Assembly: GCF_003815975.1 (NCBI RefSeq)
Contig: NZ_CP033932.1
Span: forward strand, 3,453,501-3,517,500
From: Chryseobacterium bernardetii
GTDB lineage: Bacteria; Bacteroidota; Bacteroidia; Flavobacteriales; Weeksellaceae
Length of the DNA stretch: 64,000 nt
Reading direction: 5' to 3'
Shown here: one piece after another, positions 18,381-28,017 of the stretch
Numbering within the stretch: the stretch's first letter is position 1
How the letters are laid out: every line of letters begins with the position of its first letter
Made by a program: the position numbers and the translations under genes
The notes under the pieces: model-generated
Database searches by the model: none
What the model was told of the DNA's origin: nothing
What the model saw: the letters and a program-made list of their open reading frames with translations, nothing else

Positions 18381-18532
18381 ACCTGCATCTTTTTTACGCA
18401 GGTTTTAGATTAACCTGTATCTATTTTACACAGGTTTGTAATTTGACTGTATAAAATTTATACAGGTTTTTAATTTGAGTGTACAAAATTTGTACAGTCT
18501 TTTGATTTGAGTGTATAAATTTTGTATACTCA
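18381..18532. repeat. Five tandem palindromic units (about 32-bp period)
   Basis: Five palindromes follow each other with near-constant spacing: 18381-18403 (ACCTGC/GCAGGT arms), 18413-18435 (ACCTGT/ACAGGT), 18447-18465 (CTGTATAAA/TTTATACAG, perfect), 18480-18496 (TGTACAAA/TTTGTACA, perfect) and about 18510-18530 (imperfect). Linkers share TTTGATTTGA-like sequence. They look like iterons or an operator array. No coding sequence overlaps them. Confidence 0.75.
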
Positions 18533-18613
18533 ATAGTTGGCAATAATTTGAAATATAATTTGACAATAGATATAGTTGAAATATGAGATTAATAGCATCT
18601 CGCTGGTTAGCTT

Positions 18614-19135
18614 TTATTTTTCCATATCAAGCATCTTATCCAATACTTGCTTTTTCCTGTTCTCTAAAGTTCCGCTTACTTCCAGAATTTCATTACTAAA
18701 ATCTCCAATCCAGTCTTCTATAATATCATTTACTTCGTGTCTTAGATTGGGCAAATCTGATTCCTGACAGGATATTAAATCGACTTTTTCTATGGGAACA
18801 AAAATCAAGAGGTCTATTTCAGCAATTGTCGTGGTCATTTCTTCGTAGAGAGTTGATACATTTTTCCTTTTGTTAATTGCATAAATATATGCCAAGAGGT
18901 CTAATGGACAACGGTCAAAAATCACATTATCATCACTATTTTGTAGTTGTTCTACCGAAAAATTGAATTGCTCCATATAATCTTCCAACGTCGGTATTTC
19001 TGAAAACAAATATCCTTCCTCTTCAAGTTGTAAGTAAGGCTCATTTATAAATTCGTAATCAGGTAAACTTTCAGCAATCTCTTCTGCCAAAGTTGTTTTT
19101 CCGACTCTATGGGAACCTGTAAAAGCTATTCGCAT
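18614..19135 (-). CDS. AAA_28-type P-loop nucleotide-binding protein
   Basis: A 173-residue P-loop protein with Walker A GSHRVGKTT (residues 7-15), a DR(C) motif in VIFDRCPLDLLAY resembling small-molecule kinases, and a Walker-B-like hydrophobic strand (DLLIFVPIE). This matches the AAA_28 / NadR-kinase-like group of small ATP-binding proteins. The substrate is unknown. It is the last gene of a three-gene unit (Crp/Fnr regulator, VOC protein, this), with 20 bases to the VOC gene. A metabolic kinase or a defence-associated NTPase are both possible. Confidence 0.7.
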   Translation of the reverse strand: MRIAFTGSHRVGKTTLAEEIAESLPDYEFINEPYLQLEEEGYLFSEIPTLEDYMEQFNFSVEQLQNSDDNVIFDRCPLDLLAYIYAINKRKNVSTLYEEMTTTIAEIDLLIFVPIEKVDLISCQESDLPNLRHEVNDIIEDWIGDFSNEILEVSGTLENRKKQVLDKMLDMEK

Positions 19136-19155
19136 AAATTATGTTCTAGAATTTT

Positions 19156-19509
19156 TTAATTTAATGTTTCTCCAAAAGTTATCAGATTGCTATCTGGGTC
19201 AAGAATAGAAAATTCTTTTTGTCCCCAAATTTTTTCTGCTAAATGTCCATTGGGATGTATTGCAACTTTATTTTCGATGAATGTGTTAAACAAATCCTCA
19301 ATGGATGTTGTACGAATATAAATCTGCCCGTAATTTTCGTCCGGAACAAGGTTTTTAAATTCAAAAAAGTGCAACTGCAGATTATCTCTTTGTAGCATTA
19401 AATAATTATCAAACTCATTTCCAAAAACTGTAAAACCTAGTTTTTTATAAAAATTTAAAGTAAGTCCTTTTTGCCTCATTGGCAATTTTGCAATAATATC
19501 AGTAATCAT
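19156..19509 (-). CDS. VOC/glyoxalase-bleomycin resistance fold protein
   Basis: A 117-residue vicinal-oxygen-chelate protein with two beta-alpha-beta-beta-beta repeats: LTLNFYKKLGFTVFGNEFDN with LQLHFFEF in the first half, and EDLFNTFIENKV with EFSILDPDSNLITFGE in the second. Small members of this family bind antibiotics such as bleomycin or act on small substrates through a metal. The C-terminal D-P-D-x-N-x-I-x-F pattern is typical of the resistance-type proteins. It lies in an operon with a Crp-like regulator. The ligand is unknown. Confidence 0.75.
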   Translation of the reverse strand: MITDIIAKLPMRQKGLTLNFYKKLGFTVFGNEFDNYLMLQRDNLQLHFFEFKNLVPDENYGQIYIRTTSIEDLFNTFIENKVAIHPNGHLAEKIWGQKEFSILDPDSNLITFGETLN

Positions 19510-19560
19510 TTTTTTCTTTCAAATTTCTATAATTAAGTTTGAAACAACACTTGATTGAAA

Positions 19561-20100
19561 TCAAAAAATCACATTTGCTCTTACTCGGCTCAGAGTTTCT
19601 TGGCGCATTTTCAAATAAGAAGCAATCATATTTAAAGGGAAAATTTGAACGATTTGAGGTTTGTTTTTTAGAAGATAATCATACTTTTCAGTTGGATTCA
19701 AATTGCTATCATAAATATGAATTTTAGTAAACAACGAATTAAAAATCTTGTTGAGTTGCAAAAAGTTTTGTGAAATCGAAATCAGTTTGTGTAAGCTTTC
19801 TAATTTTAGTTCTACAACTTCCGATTTAGCAAATGCCTTTATAATTGTATTGGAAGAAATTTGATTCGTCAAACTATCAAAATTGAAAACCCAATCATGT
19901 TGAATATTCAAATCAATAATTTTCTCTTCATCATCAATCTTTTGAAGTTGAAAAAGAGCTCCGGTTTTGATAAAGAAAATCGATTTTGAAATTTCACCTT
20001 CAGAAAGAAGAACTTCATTTTTTTCAACGGTTTTAGTTTCAGTATTTTGATTGAATAATTCAACTTCAAAATCTGAAAAAACGCCCAAGCTTCTTAACAT
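19561..20100 (-). CDS. Crp/Fnr-family transcriptional regulator
   Basis: A 179-residue regulator. Residues 10-110 form a cyclic-nucleotide-binding-type jelly roll (VLLSEGEISKSIFFIKTGAL), and the C-terminus holds a short HTH (FPLNMIASYLKMRQETLSRV). Like many Bacteroidota members it lacks clear cAMP-contact residues, so its ligand cannot be named. It is the first gene of the operon with the VOC and P-loop genes and probably controls it. Confidence 0.8.
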   Translation of the reverse strand: MLRSLGVFSDFEVELFNQNTETKTVEKNEVLLSEGEISKSIFFIKTGALFQLQKIDDEEKIIDLNIQHDWVFNFDSLTNQISSNTIIKAFAKSEVVELKLESLHKLISISQNFLQLNKIFNSLFTKIHIYDSNLNPTEKYDYLLKNKPQIVQIFPLNMIASYLKMRQETLSRVRANVIF

Positions 20101-20278
20101 ATTCCAATGATTAGAAATTAATTATCAAATTTACACAATAATCATTTCTCTTCATTTTCATTCAATCTCTTGAATCAGATAAAATCTATGAAATTGATTT
20201 AGGCAATGTCTAAAATGTAGATACAAGAAAACTTTACGATTTGAAGAGTATTTTAGACATCCATCCAACATAGCTAAA

Positions 20279-21955
20279 TTACAATCTGTCATTCGCAGCA
20301 AACTTCTCTCTGCACTGATGTTGATACTCTTGCAGCGACATTCCATAGATCTCTGAAAACAGTTTTAGAAAGTTGGAGCGGGAGGCAATTCCACATAATT
20401 TGGCAAGAACTTCCGTTTTCTGATGAGCTGTTATAGGATCTTCTGCGAGCAATTCGGCAATATACTGGATGCGCAACTCACTTAGGTAACGGTTAAAATG
20501 CATTCCTTTCTCTGTGTTAATGTAGGCAGATAGATAGTTAGGGTTTGTCCCTACTCTTATTGCAATTTTTTTCAAACTCAGGTTCGGTTTCAAAAACTCT
20601 TTTTCGTCTTCAAATTTTTGTAGATTTTTCCGAATTCTGTTGCGAATCTCTGCACTCAACGTCCATTTTGGTGGCGAGACATCCGTTTTTAATTCCTCAA
20701 TGTCAACACCCACACCCGCTAAGACCACATCGTATGTTTTCTCGGGTTTCTTTTCCAGATAAGCTTTGGTAGTCAACATGAGTAAGAACACACAGGCTGT
20801 CATCACTGCAGCGAGAGTATCTTTGTAACGTTTAGTAATACTCGCATATTCAATATTTATCCGCTCCACCTCAAATTGGGTAAAAAGATGATGTCTGTCT
20901 TCTTCGTTTATTTTTTCAATTTCGTGGAGGGTATTGGAAAAAGATAAGGTCTCATCCATATTTGATTTTTTAGGGGCATTCTTTAGTAAAATCTTATAGT
21001 TTTCCGTAAGCTCAGGAAAGAAAAAAAGGTGTTTTTGATATATAGAATCTACTTTTCTAAAAAAACTAAAGGATTCTTGCTGCTGGTGCTGAGCCAATTT
21101 ATTCTTTCCCAAATAAAAGTAGATCACTGATACCCAGGCAAAATCATTTACCCTGAACAGTTCCGGAAGTGCACGATTAAGATCAGCAATACTTTGCTCG
21201 TAATTTCCTTTACGAAATTCAGAAATGCCTTTAGATTTAAGAAAATAGCTCCTTAACTGGACGAAATCTAAATCTTGGGTTATTTCCCTCTTGCCAATTT
21301 CAATTAAGTGGTCGGCGCTATCATTATCTCCCATTTGCTGGTAGCAATAGATAAGCTGATGTAAACTGTTATAATAGCCTTTGCGCATATTGTATAGGAT
21401 ATCTGGGGAATTATTTTTCAAAATCTCCTGTTTAAAAAAAGCAGAACAGGTCTCAAATTGACTGACCGCCTCATCATAATATCCCAGATAACTTTTCATT
21501 ACACCCAGATGATATAATATATTATACTTTACATATGGGCTAGTGCTACGTCTGGCGTAGGATAACGCTTTAATATAATCATGCAATGCAGGTTGGTAAT
21601 CTTTAAAATTAAAGTAAGACACAATTCCCCTTTCAAGATAAGCAGAGGCAATAAGATCATTATTACAACTATGCTGAGCGGAAGTTATTGCACTGTCTGC
21701 ATACAGCTTTTTGCGGAATCCTGATGGCTCAAAATTCAGGGCATCTTGGTATGCATAAGTTAATTCAGAATAATTTTTTTCTTTTTTCGCGAGGTTAATT
21801 AAAAGGTCAACGTAAGAAAGTGCTGTAGTATCATTAACCTTCTGGTGATCATACTTTTTTCTGATTTGGTGATAGGCCACATTGCCTGTGCTCTGCGCAA
21901 CCCATAATTCCGCAGTGGAAACCAAAAGCAATATAAACAACCTGAACATCTGCAC
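20279..21955 (-). CDS. TPR membrane protein with AraC-type DNA-binding domain
   Basis: A 558-residue regulator: signal peptide (1-21), TPR-like helical repeats to about 370 (for example DALNFEPSGF, YLERGIVSYFNFKDYQPALH, GKNKLAQHQQQESFSFFRKV), a transmembrane segment near 385-403 and a cytoplasmic AraC/XylS domain (about 450-550, IAIRVGTNPNYLSAYINTEK and LCGIASRSNFLKLFSEIYGM). Such one-component proteins sense in the periplasm and bind DNA inside. It diverges from the MauE gene, so it probably controls the MauE/SusCD/TlpA cassette. The ligand is unknown. Confidence 0.85.
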   Translation of the reverse strand: MQMFRLFILLLVSTAELWVAQSTGNVAYHQIRKKYDHQKVNDTTALSYVDLLINLAKKEKNYSELTYAYQDALNFEPSGFRKKLYADSAITSAQHSCNNDLIASAYLERGIVSYFNFKDYQPALHDYIKALSYARRSTSPYVKYNILYHLGVMKSYLGYYDEAVSQFETCSAFFKQEILKNNSPDILYNMRKGYYNSLHQLIYCYQQMGDNDSADHLIEIGKREITQDLDFVQLRSYFLKSKGISEFRKGNYEQSIADLNRALPELFRVNDFAWVSVIYFYLGKNKLAQHQQQESFSFFRKVDSIYQKHLFFFPELTENYKILLKNAPKKSNMDETLSFSNTLHEIEKINEEDRHHLFTQFEVERINIEYASITKRYKDTLAAVMTACVFLLMLTTKAYLEKKPEKTYDVVLAGVGVDIEELKTDVSPPKWTLSAEIRNRIRKNLQKFEDEKEFLKPNLSLKKIAIRVGTNPNYLSAYINTEKGMHFNRYLSELRIQYIAELLAEDPITAHQKTEVLAKLCGIASRSNFLKLFSEIYGMSLQEYQHQCREKFAANDRL

Positions 21956-22348
21956 GTTATCTTCATTTTATTATAACCTTTTATAAAATTACGTTATTTT
22001 TTATGGAATATCCAAGTGTTTTGTAAACTACAGAACTAAAATGCCATCATCATTGTTCTTATTTACACAAAATAACATTTGATGTGATGAATAAGCATTA
22101 TTTGTCTTTTTAAGCACAATGTCTAATTCTAACTTATAATCACTTTTATGAAAAAAACTACAGCATATACCTATGCCGCTCTGCGATTTTGATACAGAGG
22201 GTCAGTTTATAAACTGGCATCAGACATAGGAAACAGGCATTGCAAATCATTTTTTTTGTTGAATTTCTGTTTTACATTTGATCAGTAATTGTAAGTAAAA
22301 TAGACATACACATTACAAAGAAATATTGTCAACAAAAAAACTAATGTC
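21956..22348. promoter_or_regulatory. Divergent control region of the envelope cassette
   Basis: A 393-base gap between the regulator and the MauE gene. It contains a perfect 14-bp palindrome CAGTTTATAAACTG (22203-22216), a hairpin-like CTCTG/CAGAG pair just upstream (about 22179-22199), and a -7 box TACATTTG (22273-22280) for the MauE gene. The palindrome is a candidate operator. Confidence 0.45.
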
Positions 22349-22777
22349 GTGAAATATTTAAAAAAAATAATACCATTTGCGGTAAGTATTTTCTTTGTTA
22401 TTCTCTTCTGCTATACCACTATAAGTAAGGTATTGGATTTTGAGAATTTCCAAGTTCAGATTTCAAAATCACCATTGTTGAATGGGTCTTTGCAATTCCT
22501 ACCTTACACGATAATCATTGTTGAAGTTCTTATTGCAGGATTGTTATGCTACCGGAAAACGAGAAATATAGGACTGTTAGGAAGTTTTGTTTTGATGCTC
22601 CTCTTCACAGGATATATTGTTTTAATACTAAGTACAAGTAATAATCTTCCTTGTTCGTGCGGAGGAATTTTGGAAAAGATGAGCTGGCATCAACATCTGT
22701 ATTTTAATATTGGTTGTGTCATTCTATCTGTTATTGGTTTAGGTTTAAATCTAAGATACAGCAGGCCTGCTGAGTGA
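22349..22777 (+). CDS. MauE/DoxX-like redox-associated membrane protein
   Basis: A 142-residue protein with four predicted transmembrane helices (about 9-26, 48-66, 74-93, 112-132). The N-terminal YTTISKVLDFENF and the CSCGG motif before the last helix match the MauE/DoxX-like family. These proteins often accompany thioredoxin-like proteins and may feed reductant across the membrane. The start is a GTG at 22349, because the nearby ATG is out of frame. Its likely partner is the TlpA protein encoded at 28018. Confidence 0.75.
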   Translation: MKYLKKIIPFAVSIFFVILFCYTTISKVLDFENFQVQISKSPLLNGSLQFLPYTIIIVEVLIAGLLCYRKTRNIGLLGSFVLMLLFTGYIVLILSTSNNLPCSCGGILEKMSWHQHLYFNIGCVILSVIGLGLNLRYSRPAE

Positions 22778-23056
22778 GTTTGTTACCGTAATGGTTTACG
22801 GATGTTTATGATTGGAATTTGTTATTAATATTTAACCTTAAAATTAGACAGTCGAAAGCTGTTTAACAATCAAGATTTTTTAAATGAATTTATCAACAAC
22901 AATTTGTTTGGGTATATGTAGAATAGGATATTTTGGTACGGCAAGATTCGTTAATCTATGGGTATAATTAATTTTTCAACCTACTCTTCGTACTTCTCAG
23001 ACAGGTTTTTAAAGTTTTTAAGGTAATCTTTTTTGATGTATAAAAAGACCATAACA

Positions 23057-23386
23057 ATGAAAATTAATCAATTTTTGAAAGTCAATGCAGTAGCTATTGC
23101 TGCTGTTATGTTTACAGGTGCTCTTATGTCTTTTAAAATGATAGAGAAAAAAGGAAAAGCTGTAGCACAGACTTTTTACTACATTAGCAACGATATGACC
23201 GCCAATGCATTTCGTGATGTTTCGCACTGGAGTACCTCAACGATTCCGACAGATTGTTCTCCTGAAGAACCGGTAAGACCTTGTAAGGTAACAGTTCCGG
23301 ATGGCAGTTCACTGAGTGCTGTTTTAGGTTCTAAAACTAACAGTGAAGTTTTAGCAATATCAGAAGGTTACAGACCAGAACCTTAA
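23057..23386 (+). CDS. Small exported protein, DUF6520-like
   Basis: A 109-residue protein with an N-terminal hydrophobic export signal (VNAVAIAAVMFTGALMSFKM) and a mature part with two cysteines (DCSPEEPVRPCKV) that could form a disulfide. It resembles the DUF6520 family often found in Flavobacteriia beside MauE and SusCD genes (from memory). I chose the ATG at 23057; the longer frame adds MMYKKTIT before a typical leader. It lies between the MauE gene and a bidirectional terminator. The function is unknown; it may be a substrate of the redox pair. Confidence 0.65.
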   Translation: MKINQFLKVNAVAIAAVMFTGALMSFKMIEKKGKAVAQTFYYISNDMTANAFRDVSHWSTSTIPTDCSPEEPVRPCKVTVPDGSSLSAVLGSKTNSEVLAISEGYRPEP

Positions 23387-23408
23387 TAGGTGATTTGGCT
23401 AATAATTT

Positions 23409-23436
23409 GGGGTGGAAATTTCCACCCCATTTTTGT
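23409..23436. terminator. Bidirectional terminator between convergent genes
   Basis: A perfect 20-base palindrome (10-bp arms, GGGGTGGAAA) at 23409-23428 followed by T-rich sequence on the plus strand. It separates the small exported protein gene from susD, which ends at 23444. Confidence 0.8.
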
Positions 23437-23443
23437 TAATAGC

Positions 23444-24787
23444 TTACCTCGGGTTCTGAGGCATTCCTGTCATTTTTATAATATCTTCAGGAATGGCTAT
23501 CGCATAACGAAGGTCATTGGGTGGTAATATATAAGTTGTTCCATTTACAATTCTTTCCAAAGAAATCCCTGCGCCATCACGGTTATATCTTTTTAAATCT
23601 GACCATCGCAAGCCACGGAATAATAATTCTTTTCTTCTTTCCTTTAAAATAATATTCAACGCTTCAACTTGTGAATTAGCTGTCATCGGACTATACGTTC
23701 CTGTTTTCCAACGTGTTTTTAATAATCCATTCAAGGTTTCCATTGCCTTTGATACATCATTAAGTCGTGCATAACTTTCAGCTATATTTAAATAAACTTC
23801 ATCTGTTGCTAAGCAGGTCATTCTCGTAGCACCTCCTGAATAGTTTCCTTTAAATAATATCTGTTGTGCTGTATTAAATCTGAAATAAATACTCTTTCTC
23901 AAATCATTATTGTCATAAGTGTTGTACAAGAATTGCGAGATTTTAGCCATAGAACTGGACAAAAACTGTGAATATACCATCGAAGAAGGAAGAAGAATTT
24001 CAATATTCATTGATTTTATTGGATAAGAATCGGAAGAATTCAAGGTGTTGAAATCTAATAATTTATCATTGACAGAAAGTGTCTGTTTTCCATATTCTAA
24101 GGCATTTTGATAATCTCCCATAAACAAATACGTTCTGGAAAGATAACCCAATGCAGTTGCTTTTGATGGTCGAATCAGTGCAATTTGTGCATCGGGTAAT
24201 AGCGTAGCTGCCTCCTTTAGATCATTAATGATTTGACTATAAGTTTCTTTTAATGATGATCTTTTTGAAGGAATATTCATATCAGGATCTAACCTAAGTG
24301 GTAATCCTAAATCTGTATTTGCTGTATTCTCATTATATACCAAACAATAAATTTGGGTAGCTTCCAGATAAATTGCGGCTCTAAGAGCCAAAGCCTGTCC
24401 TTTTAAATTTTCTGCTCCTGCAATCTGATAATGTTCAATATTATACAAAACCGTATTGCATACATTGATTCTTCGGTAGCAGCTTCCCCAATCATTTTCA
24501 TCGCTGCTGGATACTTCACTGGGTTGCCAGGTATACAGTCTTTTTTCAAATTCATTCGTCAAGTTACCATAATCTGCATCTGTAATATAAATTTCATCAG
24601 CCGATATTTGACCACTGATACTGTTTGAAAGTACTGTATTGAAAGTTCTGTCCATCAAGGCTTGATTATCTTCTAATGTAACAGGCGTAGCCAATCTGGA
24701 ATCCGATTTTTCCTCCAAAAAATCTGAACAGGCTATAATGCTACATAAAGCCCACAAGGCGAATAGTTTTAAAAATATATTTTTCAT
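23444..24787 (-). CDS. SusD/RagB-family outer-membrane lipoprotein
   Basis: A 447-residue lipoprotein: lipobox IIAC with Cys20, followed by SDFLEEKSD, an acidic export signal typical of surface lipoproteins in Bacteroidota. The body shows the SusD TPR-like helices (ALALRAAIYLEATQIYCLVY) and the C-terminal ILKERRKELLFRGLRWSDLK signature. SusD proteins form the lid of the SusC transporter. It follows susC by 9 bases in the same operon. The substrate is not evident, and no glycoside hydrolase is nearby. Confidence 0.93.
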   Translation of the reverse strand: MKNIFLKLFALWALCSIIACSDFLEEKSDSRLATPVTLEDNQALMDRTFNTVLSNSISGQISADEIYITDADYGNLTNEFEKRLYTWQPSEVSSSDENDWGSCYRRINVCNTVLYNIEHYQIAGAENLKGQALALRAAIYLEATQIYCLVYNENTANTDLGLPLRLDPDMNIPSKRSSLKETYSQIINDLKEAATLLPDAQIALIRPSKATALGYLSRTYLFMGDYQNALEYGKQTLSVNDKLLDFNTLNSSDSYPIKSMNIEILLPSSMVYSQFLSSSMAKISQFLYNTYDNNDLRKSIYFRFNTAQQILFKGNYSGGATRMTCLATDEVYLNIAESYARLNDVSKAMETLNGLLKTRWKTGTYSPMTANSQVEALNIILKERRKELLFRGLRWSDLKRYNRDGAGISLERIVNGTTYILPPNDLRYAIAIPEDIIKMTGMPQNPR

Positions 24788-24796
24788 AAAATTGAT

Positions 24797-27700
24797 TTAA
24801 AATTGTGTTCTAAGACCAATAGAATAAGTCGTTACAGGCTTTAAAGAGTAAGTTCCCCAATTATAATCAGGATCTATACCTGCCTTGTTGGCTTTCCAAA
24901 GTATTCCCAGATTATTTGCTGATGCAAAGAGTTGTAAATTTTGAATAGGTAGATTCGCTAAATTTTCTTTCCTGAAACTGTAGTTGAGGGTAAGATATTG
25001 CAAACGAATATGGTCACCTCTTTCTACTAAAACACTCGAACCATTGTAAAAAGCATCTCTTGCAGAGTTGGTTGTGTATGGATTGGAAGGAACATTTGTC
25101 CATAGTTCATCAGCCGGATTCTGCCATCTTTTGGAATAATCACTATGCCCGTCACGACTTACAATAAGGTCGGTATAGTTGATTGAACTTCTTCTGAACC
25201 AATACCCGAACTTATAAGTAATCCCAATATCCAAAGAAAACTGTTGGTAGGCAATCGTGTTGATGAATGACCCATATTTTGTAGGAATCGCTGATCCAAA
25301 GTATTCTAAGTCTTCAATACCTCGAGCAGAATTCAATATTTTAGTGTAATCCTTGGTAACCTCTCCATCCAAATATCCTTGAGGATCTCCGGTCTGTGGA
25401 TCGAGACCTGCCCATTTGTATGCAAATACGCCATACACGGGAAGTCCGACAATACCGCTTATCGGAGCGATGGAACCTGAATTGACAACAAAGCTGTTGG
25501 CAAAGGTGGTTGGTAAATAATAGTTGGTGACTTTGTCGTTGTAGATACTGAAGTTTATGATGCTGTTCCATTTTACAGTCTTGTCAATATTTTTCGTTTT
25601 CAGCTCGATATCCATACCACGTCCTTTCATTCCTGCAACATTCCATAGCATACTTTTAACCCCTGTAGTATAATCCAATGGTGCTGTACCAAATAGATTG
25701 CTTCCTTCTTTCGTAAAATATTCAATCGAACCCGTAATGAGATTGTTTTTTAACCCAAAATCCAATCCTATATTCATCATTTTGATTGTTTCCCAACGCA
25801 GGTCAGGATTATAAAATTTATCTATTCTGGCTGTATTGCCTCCTGTGTAGACTGAAAGATCAGTATCAAATAAGATTGTAGTCACAGCAACCATTGAAGG
25901 GTCAATATTTCCGTTAAAACCGTAAGAGCCTCGTAAATTCAGGTAAGGAAGGAAACTGAAATTGTAAAAGGCTTCATTCGAAATATTCCAAGATAAGCCT
26001 GCAGACCAGAAGGGATTCCATTGTTGATTAGTTTTTAATCCAAATAGATTACTTGCATCTTGCCTTACGCTTCCAGATAATGTATAGCGTTTATCATAGG
26101 TGTATGCAGCATTGGCATACAGGGAAACGAAACGGATATTGGTTTCTCTAAGCGATGTTCCTCTTTCGATAAAATCTAAACTTCCCGTTACAAAATTTGG
26201 GTGTTGATTTGTATAATCAATACTTGCATTAGATAAAGTATTTGTATTGTAACCGTAATACCTGTTGTTATCATATTGGGTAATGGTTTCTCTGATTTCT
26301 CCTCCTGCAATAGCATTAATACTATGCTTTCCAAAATTTCTATTATAATTCAATTGTCCTCTCAGATTATTGACCATAGTTTCAGAAAGTCCTTTATCAA
26401 AAATTCCACCTTTGGGAACAATGAAACTGATACTACCATCTGTATTCTTTTTTGCAAAATTATTCACATAGTTTCTTGCGTAATAACTCTGTTCATCATA
26501 AAGCGTGCTGCTTTCCCCGTTGTTGTGCTGATATTGGTACTTGATATCGAGATCCAGACCTTTTACGATCTTGTAATTCAAACCTGCGTTAAGGATAAAT
26601 TCGTTTGTTTTATTTTGAACGATATTATGCATCCAATCAGTCAATGGATAATAATTCCAATCCAAAAGTCCAGTTCCTTGCAGACTGTTTTTATAATCCT
26701 GATCCAGCATATAGTTCATTACTAATGGATTGCCGGCATCATCGGCAAACTGCTTATAGGGAACTTTCCAATTGTTGCGCATCGTTATACTATTGTATGC
26801 ACTTCTGCCACTTTTTGTTGTGGTATTGGTGTAGTACATTCCGGTGGTTACAGTCAACTTTTCAGTTGGCTTCCATATATTTTGGAAACGTGCATTCAAT
26901 CGTTGGTATTCTTCACTTAAATTCCCTGTATTATCGTCATATCCTATAAATGATGTCCAAGACAATTTTGGTGTGCTTCCAAAAATATTAAGCGCATATT
27001 GCCTGTTTTCCATAGGTTGATACATATACCTTTTGTATTGATCTCTAACATCGATGTTGTTTAGTCTGTTGATTTCATTCATTGCATCATTATGAGAAAG
27101 AAGCCCTTGTTTTTCTTTATTTAAGATGCTCACCACTGGTGTTAAAGTTGGATGACTGGCAGAATTGATATCAGTATCATAATATCCTTGATTGAAAAGC
27201 TTCATTTCTACATCAATAAAATCACTGCTGGAAATTTGCCTGCTGTAGCTAAGGTCTGGTTTTGTACTTAGTGTCGTATTAGCTGTAAACTCTACAGATG
27301 TTGCCTGATTCGTTTTAGCAGCTTTGGTCGTAATCACAATAACACCATTTGCAGCTCTCGCTCCCCAAATGCTGGATGCTGCTGCGTCCTTCAGGATGGT
27401 AACAGTTTCAATGATATTGGGATTAATATTACTGATACTTCCTTCATATGGAAAATTATCTACAACAATCAGTGGGTTTTTAGGCCCCTGCATCGTACTT
27501 AAACCTCTTATCATCAGCTGACCATCTTCGGTCAGCCCTTTGCTGACGGTTAAACCATTGGCTATCGCAGGAAGTCTGTCCATTATATTGGTGGTGACCT
27601 GTTGTTGCAATAATTTATTATCCACTGATGAAAAAGATCCCGTAGACCTTTCTTTAGGAATTTTTTGATAGCCTGTTGATATAGAAACTTCTGCTATCAC

Positions 27701-27997
27701 TGTAACCTTGGGCGATAAAGATATTTTTAGCTCTTTTTGTAATGGTAATTGAATATCTAATGACTGGCTTTCGTAACCTGCCTTGCTGATAATCAAGGTC
27801 AGTTGAGATTCAGGAGATGTAAATTTGAATATCCCGTTTTTGTCAGTATTAGTAATTGCATTGATGTTTTGGATGACCACAGCAACCCCAGACAAAGGTT
27901 TTCCAGTAGTACTTTCTGTTATTTTTCCGGTGACCGTCTGCTGTGCAACAATAAATGTACTGCAAAAAATAACAGGTAATAGTATATAGTTTTTCAT
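24797..27997 (-). CDS. SusC/RagA-family TonB-dependent transporter
   Basis: A 1,066-residue outer-membrane barrel. After a signal peptide comes a carboxypeptidase-D-like domain (VTGKITESTTGKPLSGVAVV), then the plug (LMIRGLSTMQGPKNPLIVVD, ILKDAAASSIWGARAANGVI) and a long beta-barrel ending in TTYSIGLRTQF. Energised by TonB, it would import a ligand bound by SusD. It is encoded 20 bases after the TlpA gene. The TlpA/MauE company and lack of enzymes for glycans suggest a peptide or metal-related ligand, which is inference. Confidence 0.95.
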   Translation of the reverse strand: MKNYILLPVIFCSTFIVAQQTVTGKITESTTGKPLSGVAVVIQNINAITNTDKNGIFKFTSPESQLTLIISKAGYESQSLDIQLPLQKELKISLSPKVTVIAEVSISTGYQKIPKERSTGSFSSVDNKLLQQQVTTNIMDRLPAIANGLTVSKGLTEDGQLMIRGLSTMQGPKNPLIVVDNFPYEGSISNINPNIIETVTILKDAAASSIWGARAANGVIVITTKAAKTNQATSVEFTANTTLSTKPDLSYSRQISSSDFIDVEMKLFNQGYYDTDINSASHPTLTPVVSILNKEKQGLLSHNDAMNEINRLNNIDVRDQYKRYMYQPMENRQYALNIFGSTPKLSWTSFIGYDDNTGNLSEEYQRLNARFQNIWKPTEKLTVTTGMYYTNTTTKSGRSAYNSITMRNNWKVPYKQFADDAGNPLVMNYMLDQDYKNSLQGTGLLDWNYYPLTDWMHNIVQNKTNEFILNAGLNYKIVKGLDLDIKYQYQHNNGESSTLYDEQSYYARNYVNNFAKKNTDGSISFIVPKGGIFDKGLSETMVNNLRGQLNYNRNFGKHSINAIAGGEIRETITQYDNNRYYGYNTNTLSNASIDYTNQHPNFVTGSLDFIERGTSLRETNIRFVSLYANAAYTYDKRYTLSGSVRQDASNLFGLKTNQQWNPFWSAGLSWNISNEAFYNFSFLPYLNLRGSYGFNGNIDPSMVAVTTILFDTDLSVYTGGNTARIDKFYNPDLRWETIKMMNIGLDFGLKNNLITGSIEYFTKEGSNLFGTAPLDYTTGVKSMLWNVAGMKGRGMDIELKTKNIDKTVKWNSIINFSIYNDKVTNYYLPTTFANSFVVNSGSIAPISGIVGLPVYGVFAYKWAGLDPQTGDPQGYLDGEVTKDYTKILNSARGIEDLEYFGSAIPTKYGSFINTIAYQQFSLDIGITYKFGYWFRRSSINYTDLIVSRDGHSDYSKRWQNPADELWTNVPSNPYTTNSARDAFYNGSSVLVERGDHIRLQYLTLNYSFRKENLANLPIQNLQLFASANNLGILWKANKAGIDPDYNWGTYSLKPVTTYSIGLRTQF

Positions 27998-28017
27998 AAT
28001 GATTTTAATGATTAATA

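Noticed and set aside
18381..18532. CRISPR array
   Set aside because: The units differ from each other and are palindromic along their length, with no unique spacers of constant size and no cas genes.
26276..26949. Long plus-strand frames inside the SusC gene
   Set aside because: They are antisense to a well-supported transporter, lack domains and overlap each other in different frames.
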